Below, piece by piece: positions 50,593 through 60,168 of a stretch of DNA of 64,000 bases (position 1 is its first letter; each line of letters starts with the position of its first letter). A program made the translations under genes and the position numbers. Under the pieces are notes generated by a model that saw only the letters and a program-made list of their open reading frames with translations, was not told where the DNA came from and did not search any database. The DNA is from Victivallis sp. Marseille-Q1083 (lineage in GTDB: Bacteria; Verrucomicrobiota; Lentisphaeria; Victivallales; Victivallaceae): contig NZ_CAHJXL010000002.1 of the NCBI RefSeq assembly GCF_903645315.1, positions 124,001-188,000 of the forward strand, in the 5' to 3' direction.

Positions 50593-52358
50593 AATTCAAT
50601 TTACTGCAATATTTTCCGGTGATCATTCTGGCGGCGGCCGCTCTGCTGCTGGCCGTCAGTTACCGGCAGTCGCAGACGCTGGAAGATATTTATCTGGATC
50701 AGGTCGAACGGGATTTGCAGATCCGCCTGGAATTGCTCGAACCGGATCTGGCGCGGAATTTGCCGGGATGGTCGCCGGAGGCGCTGCAGGAGTATTGCCG
50801 CCGGACTTCGAAGCAGATCAAAGCCCGGTTGACGGTTATCGACGCCCACGGCGTCGTACTGGCGGATTCGGAACGGATGGATTCCTGGGACAATCACGCC
50901 GGCCGCCCGGAAGTGCAGTCGGCGCTCGACGGCCGGCCGAGCCGGATCATCCGTTACAGCGATAGCCTGAATACCCGGATGATTTATCTGGCGATTCCAA
51001 TGCACTGCGAATACGGCAATTACGTGCTGCGGGCCTCGATGTCGATCAACGCGATCGACAGTGTGCTGTGGAAAGCGCGGCTGCAGATGATCGAACTGGG
51101 TATTCTGGCGGCGGTTCTGACCGTTATTCTGAGCTATTATCTGGCCCGGCGCTTCAACCGGCCGCTGGAGGATTTGATCCGGCGGGCTTCGGCGATCGCC
51201 GCCGGCAATTTGAAGTTGCGTCTGCCGGTACCGAAGCGCGGGGAAGTCCGGGAGCTGGCTCTGGCGATGAGTGACATGGCTGAACAATTGAAAGCCCGGA
51301 TTGCGGAGATCACCCGGGACAAGAACGAGCGTGACGCGATTTTCGCCGCGATGAGCGAGGGGGTGGTCGTACTGGATGCGGCCGGGAAAATCATGGAATG
51401 CAACCGGGCTGCCCGCCGGATGCTCAATCTGCCGCTGCCGTTGTCGGGCGCCGGAATCCAGAATGAAGAGCTGGATTTTTTTGTTGAAAGCTTGTTCCGG
51501 CATGGCCGGACGGACGAATTGGAATTGGCCCTGCCGGGCCCCGGCCGGGAGCGGCAGTTGCGGGTCTGGGGAACTTTGTTGAAATTTGCTGAAGACGAGA
51601 CCGCCTCCGTTTTGCTGGTGATCTCCGATTTTACCCAGATCCGCAAGCTGGAGAATTTCCGCCGTGATTTCATTGCCGATGTTTCCCATGAGATCAAAAC
51701 GCCTTTGACGGTCATTCTGGGCGCAGTGGAGACGTTGCAGGACGGGGCGCTGCAGGAGCCGGAGAGCGCCGCCCGCTTTATGGAGATCATTACTCAGCAC
51801 GCCTCCCGGCTCAATGCGTTGGTTCAGGATATTCTGAGCCTGTCCAATCTGGAACAGCAGCATCTCAACCGGCAACAGGATTTTACCGTCGTCGATGCGG
51901 CGGTGACGATTGCCAATGCGGTTGAATACTGCCGGCCGCGGGCGGATGAAAAGGGCGTGGTTCTGGAGTTGAACGTTGCGGGAAAGGTCCTGGTCAAAGC
52001 CGATCCGCAGTTGTTGGAACAGGCCGTCGTCAATCTGGTGGACAATGCGGTCAAATACAGCGGCAGCGTCCGGCCGATTCAGATTTCATTGCGGCCGGAT
52101 GACGGCTATTGCCGGATCGGCGTCACCGATTTCGGCATCGGCATCGCGGCCGAACATCTGGATCGGCTGTTCGAACGGTTTTACCGGGTCGACAAAGCGC
52201 GAAGCCGGAAACTGGGCGGTACCGGGTTGGGGCTGGCGATCGTCAAACATATCGTTCAATTGCATGGCGGCGAGATCGCGGTGCGCAGCGTCGTCGGCAG
52301 CGGCAGTACCTTTGTCATCAAGTTGCCGCTGGCAGCAGTCCCGGCCGGAAAGAATTGA
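50589..52358 (+). CDS. phoR: PhoR-type sensor histidine kinase
   Basis: This 589-residue kinase has TM1 at about 8-24, a periplasmic sensor region (25-165), TM2 at about 167-186, HAMP (187-240), a PAS domain (about 245-350: 'DAIFAAMSEGVVVLDAAGKIMECN'), HisKA with phosphorylated His367 in 'DVSHEIKTPLTVI', and HATPase with 'NLVDNAVKYSG', 'DFGIGIAAEHLDRLFERFY' and 'GGTGLGLAIVKHIVQLHGG'. Unlike E. coli PhoR it has a sizeable extracytoplasmic sensor domain, as in Bacillus PhoR. It is the last core gene before the inverted-duplication island, whose IS4 copy starts 33 bases after the stop. Confidence 0.9.
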   Translation: MKFNLLQYFPVIILAAAALLLAVSYRQSQTLEDIYLDQVERDLQIRLELLEPDLARNLPGWSPEALQEYCRRTSKQIKARLTVIDAHGVVLADSERMDSWDNHAGRPEVQSALDGRPSRIIRYSDSLNTRMIYLAIPMHCEYGNYVLRASMSINAIDSVLWKARLQMIELGILAAVLTVILSYYLARRFNRPLEDLIRRASAIAAGNLKLRLPVPKRGEVRELALAMSDMAEQLKARIAEITRDKNERDAIFAAMSEGVVVLDAAGKIMECNRAARRMLNLPLPLSGAGIQNEELDFFVESLFRHGRTDELELALPGPGRERQLRVWGTLLKFAEDETASVLLVISDFTQIRKLENFRRDFIADVSHEIKTPLTVILGAVETLQDGALQEPESAARFMEIITQHASRLNALVQDILSLSNLEQQHLNRQQDFTVVDAAVTIANAVEYCRPRADEKGVVLELNVAGKVLVKADPQLLEQAVVNLVDNAVKYSGSVRPIQISLRPDDGYCRIGVTDFGIGIAAEHLDRLFERFYRVDKARSRKLGGTGLGLAIVKHIVQLHGGEIAVRSVVGSGSTFVIKLPLAAVPAGKN

Positions 52359-52390
52359 AAGAACCGTCGCACGAAAGCGGCAGTTAGCCT

Positions 52391-53839
52391 CAATACTGCT
52401 TACTTAATTCTTAAAGATTATTGATTTCATGCTATATTATCTTCATAGACAACAGGAGATTCGATATGGCACGAACCCAAGCGCAGTTGGCAGATAATTT
52501 TCGCGAGAGTGACTTTTTAACCTTGGCCTCATTGCTTGGGGTTGTTCCTTTTGAAGCCCTTTGCAATGCACTGACCAAGTGCGGACTTGCGACGCAACGT
52601 TACCGCAAACTGCCACTGGAATTGATGGCTTATTATGTTATTTGCCTTTCGCTGTATTCAAGCATTTCGTTGCAAGAGGTTTTGCGCTGCATTCTTGAGG
52701 GCTTTGACTGGCTGAAGATAAAAATGCCTTGCGGCGAGATCAAAGAGCGAGGAGGAATTTCACGTGCCAGGAACCGTTTGGGGTACAAGGCAATGCAATG
52801 TTTATTCGAGGATGTTTGTAAACCCCTGGCCCAGCCGGATACCATTGGCGCCTTTTATCGGGGATGGCGTTTGATGGCAATCGACGGCACAACCTTTGAT
52901 TTACCGGATGAGCAGAGGAATCATGATTTTTTTGGCCGTCCGCCATGCTCCCGCGGGAAAACCGCATTTCCGCAATTGCGCATGACAACTTTACTTGAAA
53001 TCGGTACGCGTGCGATTATTGGTGCGGCCCATGGGCCTTATTCTGAAGGGGAAAATACTCAAGGCAAACGACTTTTGCCGCTCCTGCAAAAGGATATGCT
53101 GCTACTTGCTGATCGTGGCTTTGGTTGCTATCCGTTCTTTTCCGAATGCATCAAAACTGGCGCATCGTTAGTGTTTCGAATCCGCAGCAATATGAAATTT
53201 GCAAAAGAAAAAATTCTGCCGGACGGTTCTTTTTTAAGTACGTTCTATCCTGGCGCGGAACAACGCAAGAAAACCAATGGCATTCCTGTTCGAGTAATTG
53301 AATATGCCATCAAAGGCTCCAGCGAAAAATATCGCTTGATAACCAGTATTTTAAAAGAGGAAGACGCTCCGGCTTCGGAACTTGCGGCTCTCTACCACGA
53401 GCGCTGGGAGATCGAATTGGCTTATGATGAATTGAAGAATCATCTGAAGCAACCAGGAGCCGCCTTGCGAAGCAAAACCCCGGAATTGATTATACAGGAA
53501 TTGTTTGGATATCTACTTGCGCACTATACGATTCGCAGCTTAATACATCAAGCCGCACGGAAAAATAAGGTCGATCCAGACCGGCTTTCCTTTATCAATG
53601 CGGTACGAATTCTGTGCAGAAAAATCACTGCTGCTCATTTTCCCCCTCAAACCACAGGAAATTGAGTATATTCGCGAAGCAATCATTCTGGAGATTGCGG
53701 CAACAACTGCCTGTTCTTCTCGCGGGATTACACGAGAACGGGCAGTAAAACGCAAAATCAAAGGATGGAACATCAAGCAGGTTTTTTCATCCAAGACTGC
53801 TCCGCATGAAGGCTTTATTGATTAAAGTAAGCAGTATTG
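52391..53839 (+). mobile_element. IS4-family insertion sequence, copy 1
   Basis: 1449 bases bounded by inverted repeats: CAATACTGCTTACTT at 52391 and its complement AAGTAAGCAGTATTG ending at 53839. No clear direct target duplication is visible beside the two ends. The transposase inside has a one-base frameshift near its 3' end. Confidence 0.8.
52466..53825 (+). pseudogene. IS4-family transposase, frameshifted near the C-terminus (copy 1)
   Basis: Starts at ATG 52466 with AGGAG 8 bases upstream. The DDE catalytic residues are visible: Asp in 'LMAIDGTTFDLPD', Asp in 'LLLADRGFGCYPFF' and Glu in 'HERWEIELAYDELKNHL'. A run of five C at 53642-53646 (four in copy 2) shifts the frame, ending the protein prematurely at 53665 after 400 residues; without it translation would continue to 53825 with the same tail as copy 2. 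The lost ~55 residues are beyond the catalytic Glu, so some activity is conceivable. Confidence 0.85.
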
Positions 53840-53844
53840 CTGCC

Positions 53845-54597
53845 AACCTGAATATTGCATAAATTATTCCAGAACAAAGAGGCAAAATCTTGCTGAAAGT
53901 GTTCGACAATCCGACAACGTGAAACACTCTTTTCCGGACATGTTTCGGTAAAGAGTGTTTGCGCTGGTTGCGGGCAATGAAGATCTCAATGACCATCATG
54001 AATTACGAAACGATCCGTTGATTCAGGCCGTTGTCGGTCGTGACCGGTTACTCGCCACCCCAAGCACTTTGTGTCGATTCGAAAACGGGCTGAGACGTCA
54101 GGCCTGTATCGAATTGAGCCGGTTATTTGTCGAATTCTTCCTTGAGAGCTTCCTTGCGCCGCCTCGTGACAGGAAGGTAAGTCTTTAAAAAAGTGAAACG
54201 ATGTTTGTGAATCGTACCTCGTCACCAATCTTGATGATGATGGACAATATCTTTATGAAAAAGTCTATTGCGCTCGCGGAGAGATGGAAAACCGGATCAA
54301 GGAACAGCAACTTGATCTTTTTGCCGATCGGACAAGTTGTCATGATTTTGTAACAAACCAGTTCCGGCTTCTGCTTTCAAGTTTGGCTTATATTCTCATG
54401 GAACGATTTCGGGCCTTGTTGTTGACAGGAACTCTATTTGCCGAGGCAACCTGCGGCAAGATTCGCTTATACCTGATGAAAATCGGCGCCATTATTCGGC
54501 GGAATACCAGAAAAATTTATGTTGCTCTTTCAAGTGCTTGTCCAAATCAGGAACTCCTGCGCTTGATCGCCGCAAAAATCATTGCCATGGAATAATC
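53845..54597 (+). pseudogene. IS1380-family transposase remnant
   Basis: An N-terminal piece ('RVFALVAGNEDLNDHHELRNDPLIQAV', then 'STLCRFEN') and a C-terminal piece ('ARGEMENRIKEQQLDLFADRTSCH', 'NQFRLLLSSLAYILMERFRALLL', 'IRLYLMKIGA') of the IS1380 transposase are present, in different frames, with the whole middle deleted around 54180-54200. A TAA replaces a codon just before 'RVFAL'. At 53922-53960 an 11-bp inverted repeat (AAACACTCTTT / AAAGAGTGTTT) forms a strong hairpin. Non-functional. Confidence 0.8.
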
Positions 54598-55460
54598 GGT
54601 AGGAGAGCTGTCCCTGGCTTGTTGATCAACAACAGAGATAAGGGGGAGTAGGGCAGATTTCCGGTTTTACAATTTCCTGAAAATAGAACTCAGATTACTG
54701 AAACGTTTTGCGATGGGCAAATTGCTTCCATAACCGGCAATGCTCAGATCGCGAATTATTTTGATTACGGAGTTACAGAAGACGGTCAGATATGGAAGAT
54801 AACCAATATCGGCTGCTGGCAGTCCCCGTTGGACAAAGGAATATCATGATATGTTAACTCGTAAGATTAAGGTTGAGTTTTCTGGCTTCAACGACACAAT
54901 CATTACAGAACAATTAGGATGGGATGGTAATAATGATGATACACTTACCATTACTTCATCAAATAGGATCATATTAACAGACATTATATTTTAAAGAAAA
55001 TAATTGCTGATTTCTAATGAGCATACAGTCTATTTATGGAAATTATAGTGGCAATATTACCACAAAAACTATACAAAATAAAGTAAAAATTATTAGGTTT
55101 TTTTAATAAGATAAATACCAGAAATTTATTCGATAGATATTTACAAAAATACTTCAATACAAAATATTATAATTGATCGTGAAACAAAGAAAAAAACAGT
55201 CAATAATGTGAAATATGGATATAACCAATCTGAACAATATATACATATAAATGGTCTTTTAGTTTCTCAAAAAAATTTTTCTGATTTGATTACTACTTAT
55301 AATTATGACAGATTGGAGAGAGATTTCCAAGAAAATTCCAAGAATCGGCATACAAGAAATCACATACTTTGTTAATGGTGCAGGAAAAACAGGGAAAATA
55401 CATATATAAAAAAATACTGCTGGTCATACTGTAATTTGTGATTATGACACTTCTGGAAAT
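54598..55460 (+). pseudogene. Decayed 5' part of the RHS gene
   Basis: No intact ORF is present, but translated pieces look like the N-terminal portion of an RHS/YD-repeat protein. 54690-54850 reads 'QITETFCDGQIASITGNAQIANYFDYGVTEDGQIWKI', then after a frameshift 'RKIKVEFSGFNDTIITEQLGWDGN' to about 54994. Closer to the intact core, 'ITYFVNGAGKTGKIHI' ends in TAA and is followed in the same frame by 'KNTAGHTVICDYDTSGNLKY', which runs into the intact core. So the toxin gene has lost its secretion-proximal part by stops and frameshifts. 54598-54650 shows nothing. Confidence 0.6.
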
Positions 55461-57653
55461 TTGAAATATATCCAAAATTCATTGAATCAAAAAGTCTATT
55501 TTTTATATAACAATATGAAACAACTACCAAAGATATGGGGTGATTTGTTATATCCTACCGAATTTATTTATAGTAATTCCGGACAATTAATCCAACGAAA
55601 AACCTATAGAACTGGTACAAATTGGAACAACTCATCGGATGGAAAACTATTGACCCGTACATGGGCAAGAGTGAACGCTGGACAACCGTTAACAACCACT
55701 TACGGCTATGATATTTTCGGACAGCTTCACAAGATTGATTATTCCGACTCCACGCCGGATATCACCTATACCTACAATCGTCTCGGGCAACCATTGACCG
55801 TTGTCGATACCACCGGGACCAGAACATTTACTTATAATGTACAATTCGCCTTGCAAAAGGAGTTAATCAGTGGTATCTATACGAAAGAGTTGAATCGCGT
55901 TTATACCACCAGCGGCTTAAAGGGAAGTTACAGTGGATTGAACATCGGTACGGTCAATCTGTATACCTATGGTTACGACCAGTACAGCCGCTTGAATAAA
56001 GTGACTACCGCGGCCGGCGTTTTTAATTATACCTTTCTTGCCAACAGTGACTTGATCGCTTCAATGACCCGCCCGAATAATGTGCCGACCAACTACACTT
56101 ACGAAACAGCCAGGGATCTGTTGACCAAAGTTGCCAACGGCGCCATCAGCACATTCCAATATAACAATGATGCGCTCGGACGTCGTACCAGCATGAACCG
56201 CAGCGGCAGCGCTTTCACCGCTGCAGATGTTTTGAGTTACACTTACAACAGCTATTCCGAACTGACCGGCGCCTCGTCGAACAACAATGCTTCCTATAGT
56301 TACAGTTATACCTACGACCCAATCGGCAACCGTAAGACTGCCGGCCTGGCCGGCACTAATTGGACCTATACCGCCAACAGTCTCAACCAATATTCAGCGT
56401 TGAATCAAGCAGGTACAGTTCAGAATCCGACCTATGACACCGACGGCAATATGCTGACCCGCGACGGCTGGACGCAAACCTGGAACGCCGAGAACCGGCT
56501 GGTCAAAGCCGAAAAAGGTACCGCAAAATTAGAGTTCGCTTACGATTACATGGGGCGACGCATTGAAAAGAAAGTCTATAACGGCAATACTTTGACCAGC
56601 CATATCCGCTTTATTTACGATGGCTATAAGCTGATCGAAGAACTCAATGGACTGAATAACAATGCCGTCCTGCGGCGTTATGTCTGGCAGCCGGTAATGC
56701 TTGATGCTCCGTTGACGGTTTTCGATGCAGCAGCCAATAAAACCTATTTCTATCATACCGATGCTAATAAGAACGTGACCGATCTGACGGACTCTGCAGG
56801 CACGATAGTCGCGCATTATGAATACAGTCCCTTTGGACAACTGGTGAAATCTTCCGGAGCTTATGCAAATACTAATGTCCTTACCTGGAGCAGCGAGTAT
56901 ACCGACAGGGAAACTGGTTTGGTCTATTACAATTTCAGAGAATATGACCCCGTATTAGGACGTTGGATATCAAAAGATCCAATTAATGAATATGGAGGAT
57001 TAAATCTATATGCGATGTTAAAAAATAGCATTACATCTAATATTGATCTGTTAGGGTTAATCCAATGTTGTGGAGAAACTTTTATTGACCCGGTGGTGTC
57101 ATGTTGTGAAAATAATCAACCCGTTGATAAAGTAATTGATGATGCTGGTCGCCAATGTTGTCCGAATGAAATAGGAACAGTAACAATTCATATTATGCCA
57201 TTGGGGATTTCATTATCTGCGTGGACAGGACATGCTTGGATACAAACGCCCACTCAATTTGCTGGATTCCATCCATCCAAAGGGGGATTAGGGCAAATTC
57301 ATTCTGTAGGTAAAGTTAAGGATGACAGTATTAGAACAAATAGGGATGGAAGTCTCCGATTTATTTCCTATCCAGCGAATTCATATGAATATAGAGCTTG
57401 TCCGGCAACCTATGAATTAGTCGATGAAGCAATAAATAATACAAGAACAAATCCAACTGATTTTTCCTATGATAACTCTTTTTTAGGGGGGAGAAATTGT
57501 ACAGGACAAGCTTGTTATTGGATTGATTATAGTGGATTGACTGCACCATTTGATCCGGATACACGGGGGCTTTGGCCGGGAGCTCCCGGAGTTAGAGAAT
57601 ATGGTCCAGGAAGAGAACCTAAACCTATTTTATATTTTCGTAACCATAAATAA
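55461..57653 (+). CDS. RHS-repeat protein core with variable C-terminal tip domain (5'-truncated)
   Basis: This 730-residue open frame starts at a TTG. Residues about 80-470 carry YD/RHS repeats ('YGYDIFGQLHKIDY', 'YDYMGRRIEKKVY'). Residues about 478-533 are the RHS-associated core ('EYTDRETGLVYYNFREYDPV', 'GRWISKDPINEYGGLNLY', ending 'NIDLLGL'), where the toxin tip is normally cleaved. The tip (534-730) is more AT-rich, has six Cys in its first 35 residues, and has 'TGHAWIQTPTQFAGFHP' (His591) before 'GGRNCTGQACYW' (Cys680). That His-then-Cys order resembles permuted papain-like/NlpC domains, so a peptidase or amidase toxin is possible. The 5' part is decayed, so delivery is doubtful. Confidence 0.8.
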   Translation: MKYIQNSLNQKVYFLYNNMKQLPKIWGDLLYPTEFIYSNSGQLIQRKTYRTGTNWNNSSDGKLLTRTWARVNAGQPLTTTYGYDIFGQLHKIDYSDSTPDITYTYNRLGQPLTVVDTTGTRTFTYNVQFALQKELISGIYTKELNRVYTTSGLKGSYSGLNIGTVNLYTYGYDQYSRLNKVTTAAGVFNYTFLANSDLIASMTRPNNVPTNYTYETARDLLTKVANGAISTFQYNNDALGRRTSMNRSGSAFTAADVLSYTYNSYSELTGASSNNNASYSYSYTYDPIGNRKTAGLAGTNWTYTANSLNQYSALNQAGTVQNPTYDTDGNMLTRDGWTQTWNAENRLVKAEKGTAKLEFAYDYMGRRIEKKVYNGNTLTSHIRFIYDGYKLIEELNGLNNNAVLRRYVWQPVMLDAPLTVFDAAANKTYFYHTDANKNVTDLTDSAGTIVAHYEYSPFGQLVKSSGAYANTNVLTWSSEYTDRETGLVYYNFREYDPVLGRWISKDPINEYGGLNLYAMLKNSITSNIDLLGLIQCCGETFIDPVVSCCENNQPVDKVIDDAGRQCCPNEIGTVTIHIMPLGISLSAWTGHAWIQTPTQFAGFHPSKGGLGQIHSVGKVKDDSIRTNRDGSLRFISYPANSYEYRACPATYELVDEAINNTRTNPTDFSYDNSFLGGRNCTGQACYWIDYSGLTAPFDPDTRGLWPGAPGVREYGPGREPKPILYFRNHK

Positions 57654-57685
57654 TTATCGTTGATAAAACATAGAAAGATTTGATT

Positions 57686-58051
57686 ATGATTTATTATGTT
57701 AAGAATAAAGAATTTATTACATTTATATCATTTATTTTTTTATTTTTTACCCTTTTAATGGTCACTGGGATAATTCATTTATGGTGTGAAACACCTCATA
57801 ATCTGAATTTATCTAATGTTATTTCATTTAGCGCATTATTATCTTTTATACTACTTCCAACAATAATTGCATTTTTTGTAGTATTGTTTTTACTATGTAT
57901 ACAATCAAAGCACAAAGATGCTATCGCTCCATGCTTAATTTTACTGTTGAGTCCTTTAATTATGTTAGTAGAAGAATTTGTTAGGTTTTATTTCTTTAGT
58001 TCAATGAATGAAACATTTTTTTTGCAATATCAACGGCACTTCCTTGTCTAA
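57686..58051 (+). CDS. Small membrane protein; candidate immunity to the RHS tip
   Basis: This 121-residue AT-rich protein has three to four transmembrane segments (about 10-32, 43-72 and 82-102). It starts 33 bases after the RHS stop on the same strand, the standard place for an immunity gene of a polymorphic toxin. No family is recognised. A membrane immunity protein would fit a toxin acting in the periplasm or membrane. Start at 57686; a TTG at 57680 is also in frame. Confidence 0.5.
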   Translation: MIYYVKNKEFITFISFIFLFFTLLMVTGIIHLWCETPHNLNLSNVISFSALLSFILLPTIIAFFVVLFLLCIQSKHKDAIAPCLILLLSPLIMLVEEFVRFYFFSSMNETFFLQYQRHFLV

Positions 58052-58341
58052 TTGCGAGCATTGTTCTTAAGAAAGTTGAATCTTTGGCCATATTTTTTGT
58101 TAATTTTTTTTATGGGAATAATTCAATTTGCAATTATTATAATGTTACCTTCACCCTAAATAAAAATTATAATCATCCTGGAAAAACATTAATTATTATG
58201 GATGCAGTTATTACTTAAAAGTCTTAATACTTGTAACTGTATATCCTCAATGTAAAATTAAAAATACAGCTTATTTTATTTCTGATCAATAGAACTATAA
58301 TCTTTACTTATATACACAATTCACCTAGCAAAAAAGGGGAT
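58052..58341 (+). other. AT-rich intergenic stretch, no feature seen
   Basis: 290 bases of very AT-rich sequence with only short interrupted frames on both strands. It may hold remains of an older immunity gene, but I cannot support any feature. Confidence 0.5.
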
Positions 58342-58787
58342 TTATGGATGCCGCAGGATATTGGAGTAGTAAGTTATTTATCTGATACAAATTATGCTCC
58401 ATATATAATATCATCAATTTATTTTTTTGATCATTATGAATTTTGGTTATGGGGTAGGAGCTGTTATACGAGGAGATGAGGTTGGTGTTTTTGACACAAA
58501 GGACATTCTTCGTAACTTCTATGTCATGTAAAAATGATGAGGTGATAATTTCCACATCTATATCTCATAATGAAGATGATTGGTATAATAAAGCAGAAAC
58601 ATCATTTACAATTGAAGATGGAGAAATCATCTTTAATGGAGGTGAAGTAAATACAATATATTCATATCCTATTGGCCCATACGGGGAATTCCTGCATATT
58701 ATTGGCACGATAAAAGTCAATCCAACTGGAGTTAATCGAACCAACTGGAAAAATTACTATAGAAAGAAAATAATATTATTAAAATAA
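58342..58787 (+). pseudogene. Frameshifted small accessory gene (orphan immunity-like)
   Basis: Three consecutive protein-like pieces are in different frames: 'DLWMPQDIGVVSYLSDTNYAPYIISS' and 'HYEFWLWG' (58342-58455), 'GAVIRGDEVGVFDTKDILRNFYVM' (58459-58530), and 'SCKNDEVIISTSISHNEDDW...' running to 58787 (open from ATG 58476). Joined, they would make one acidic soluble protein of about 145 residues. This looks like a decayed immunity-type gene; the last ~85 residues alone could still be expressed. No family recognised. Confidence 0.45.
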
Positions 58788-58797
58788 AAGAAGAAAA

Positions 58798-59073
58798 ATG
58801 AATAAATATATATTAATAAATCTGTTTTTCATTAACTGTACCATATCAATGTTATTGTTGACATCGTGTGTATCGCGCGTATGGATTGATGATTTGGAAA
58901 ATAGTGATAATCCTATAAATCAATTATATGCAGCTTCATATTATTTAAAAGGAACCGTTCCTGAGGATATAAATTATGAAAAAGGCCTTATTCTGCTTGA
59001 AAAATCAGCTGCGCAAGGAGAGCCATATGCTCAAACTTGGCTTGGGATGATATATTATAGATTCGGCAATTAA
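58798..59073 (+). CDS. Sel1-repeat lipoprotein, cut short by an IS630 insertion
   Basis: This 91-residue frame has a signal peptide with lipobox 'MLLLTSC' (Cys about 24), then 'NQLYAASYYLKGTVPEDINYEKGLILLEKSAAQGEPYAQTWLGMIYYRFGN', which is the beginning of a Sel1-like repeat array (A..LG..Y..G pattern). The stop codon lies inside the left end of the IS630 element at about 59064-59074, so the original gene was longer. Sel1 lipoproteins are common immunity or adaptor proteins beside RHS and type VI effectors. Confidence 0.65.
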   Translation: MNKYILINLFFINCTISMLLLTSCVSRVWIDDLENSDNPINQLYAASYYLKGTVPEDINYEKGLILLEKSAAQGEPYAQTWLGMIYYRFGN

Positions 59074-60164
59074 CATACGTGCAATATTTGCTTGATGGTG
59101 TATATTATCATCATGGAAACTCAAGATGCCCGAAAACTCGATAAGGTCGCTCTTGAAGAGCGGCGCAAGCAGGCCGTGAGATTGTATCAAAGCGGCAAAT
59201 GTAATAATTGTACAGAAATCGGAAAAATCGTCGGAGCGCACCGCAACACGGTGGGCAAGTGGATAAGCAAGTGGAAAAAAAGCGGCTTGTCTGCTTTGAA
59301 AGTAAAGAAATGCGGTCGTCCAGTCGGCTTTGGACGCCGTCTGCTTCCGCATGAAGAGAGTAAGATACGGAAAGATTTGGTCGATCATTGTCCGGATCAG
59401 TTAAAATTGCCATTTGCGCTCTGGACTCGTCAGGCGGTACGGTTGCACATCAAGATTTCGTTTGGAATCGAAATACCAGTCCGAACCATGGGGGAGTACT
59501 TGAAACGCTGGGGATTTACGCCGCAAAAACCAGTTAAGAAAGCTTATCAGCGCAATGAGGCGCACGTTCAAAAATGGCTGATTGAGGAGTATCCCCGAAT
59601 CAAAAAGCTGGCAAAATCAGAAGATGCGGATATCTTTTGGGGGGATGAAACAGGAATTCGCAATGACGAGGCCAAGGGCCGCAGTTATGCGCCGAAAGGC
59701 AACCCCCCGGTGCAAGCAGTCAATCCGGTACGCGAAAAAGTTAATATGATCAGCGCGATTACCAACCAGGGGAAAACTCATTTCATGTTTTACAGCGAAA
59801 CGATGACAGCTCAACTCCTGATCCAATTCATGGAACGTCTGATTCGTCAAAATGAGCGGAAAGTGTATTTGATTCTGGATAACCTGCGGGTTCACCACAG
59901 CAAAACGTTGACTGGTTTTCTGCAGGAAAACGCGGCTTTCATCAGGCTATTTTACTTGCCGAGCTACAGTCCCGACCTGAACCCGGATGAATATCTCAAC
60001 CGCGACTTGAAATCAAATCTGAGCAACAAGCCCTTGGGGCGCGCCAAAGGAAAAATAACCGAACATGCCAAGCAACATATGGAAATGATAGCTGAACAGC
60101 CGGAACGAATCAAGAAATTATTCCATTCCAAGACTGTTTTATATGCAAGTTAGTTAGTTGCCGG
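59064..60164 (+). mobile_element. IS630-family insertion sequence
   Basis: About 1.1 kb with short imperfect inverted repeats: CGGCAATTAAC at 59064-59074 and GTTAGTTGCCG at 60154-60164. IS630 elements insert at TA; the exact target dinucleotide is unclear. It truncates the Sel1 lipoprotein gene on its left and abuts the right inverted-duplication arm (60169) on its right. Confidence 0.65.
59113..60153 (+). CDS. IS630-family transposase
   Basis: This 346-residue single-frame transposase starts at ATG 59113. An N-terminal helix-turn-helix ('CNNCTEIGKIVGAHRNTVGKWISKWKKSG') and a second winged helix ('LWTRQAVRLHIKISFGIEI', 'YLKRWGFTPQKPVKKAYQRN') precede the DDE domain: Asp in 'IFWGDETGIRND', Asp in 'YLILDNLRVHHSK' and Glu in 'SYSPDLNPDEYLNRDLK'. 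All catalytic residues are present and the frame is intact, so it may be active. Confidence 0.92.
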   Translation: METQDARKLDKVALEERRKQAVRLYQSGKCNNCTEIGKIVGAHRNTVGKWISKWKKSGLSALKVKKCGRPVGFGRRLLPHEESKIRKDLVDHCPDQLKLPFALWTRQAVRLHIKISFGIEIPVRTMGEYLKRWGFTPQKPVKKAYQRNEAHVQKWLIEEYPRIKKLAKSEDADIFWGDETGIRNDEAKGRSYAPKGNPPVQAVNPVREKVNMISAITNQGKTHFMFYSETMTAQLLIQFMERLIRQNERKVYLILDNLRVHHSKTLTGFLQENAAFIRLFYLPSYSPDLNPDEYLNRDLKSNLSNKPLGRAKGKITEHAKQHMEMIAEQPERIKKLFHSKTVLYAS

Positions 60165-60168
60165 CACA

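Larger units (their letters stand above)
52391..54250 (+). repeat. Left arm of a ~1.85 kb inverted duplication (IS4 + IS1380 remnant)
   Basis: This segment recurs as its reverse complement at 60169-62932 (after removing a 908-base insertion there). Both arms contain the same IS4-family element, the same 'CTGCCAACCTGAATATTGC' junction and the same decayed IS1380 fragment including a shared nonsense codon. Similarity ends at TGGACAATAT (54241-54250 here). Confidence 0.85.
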
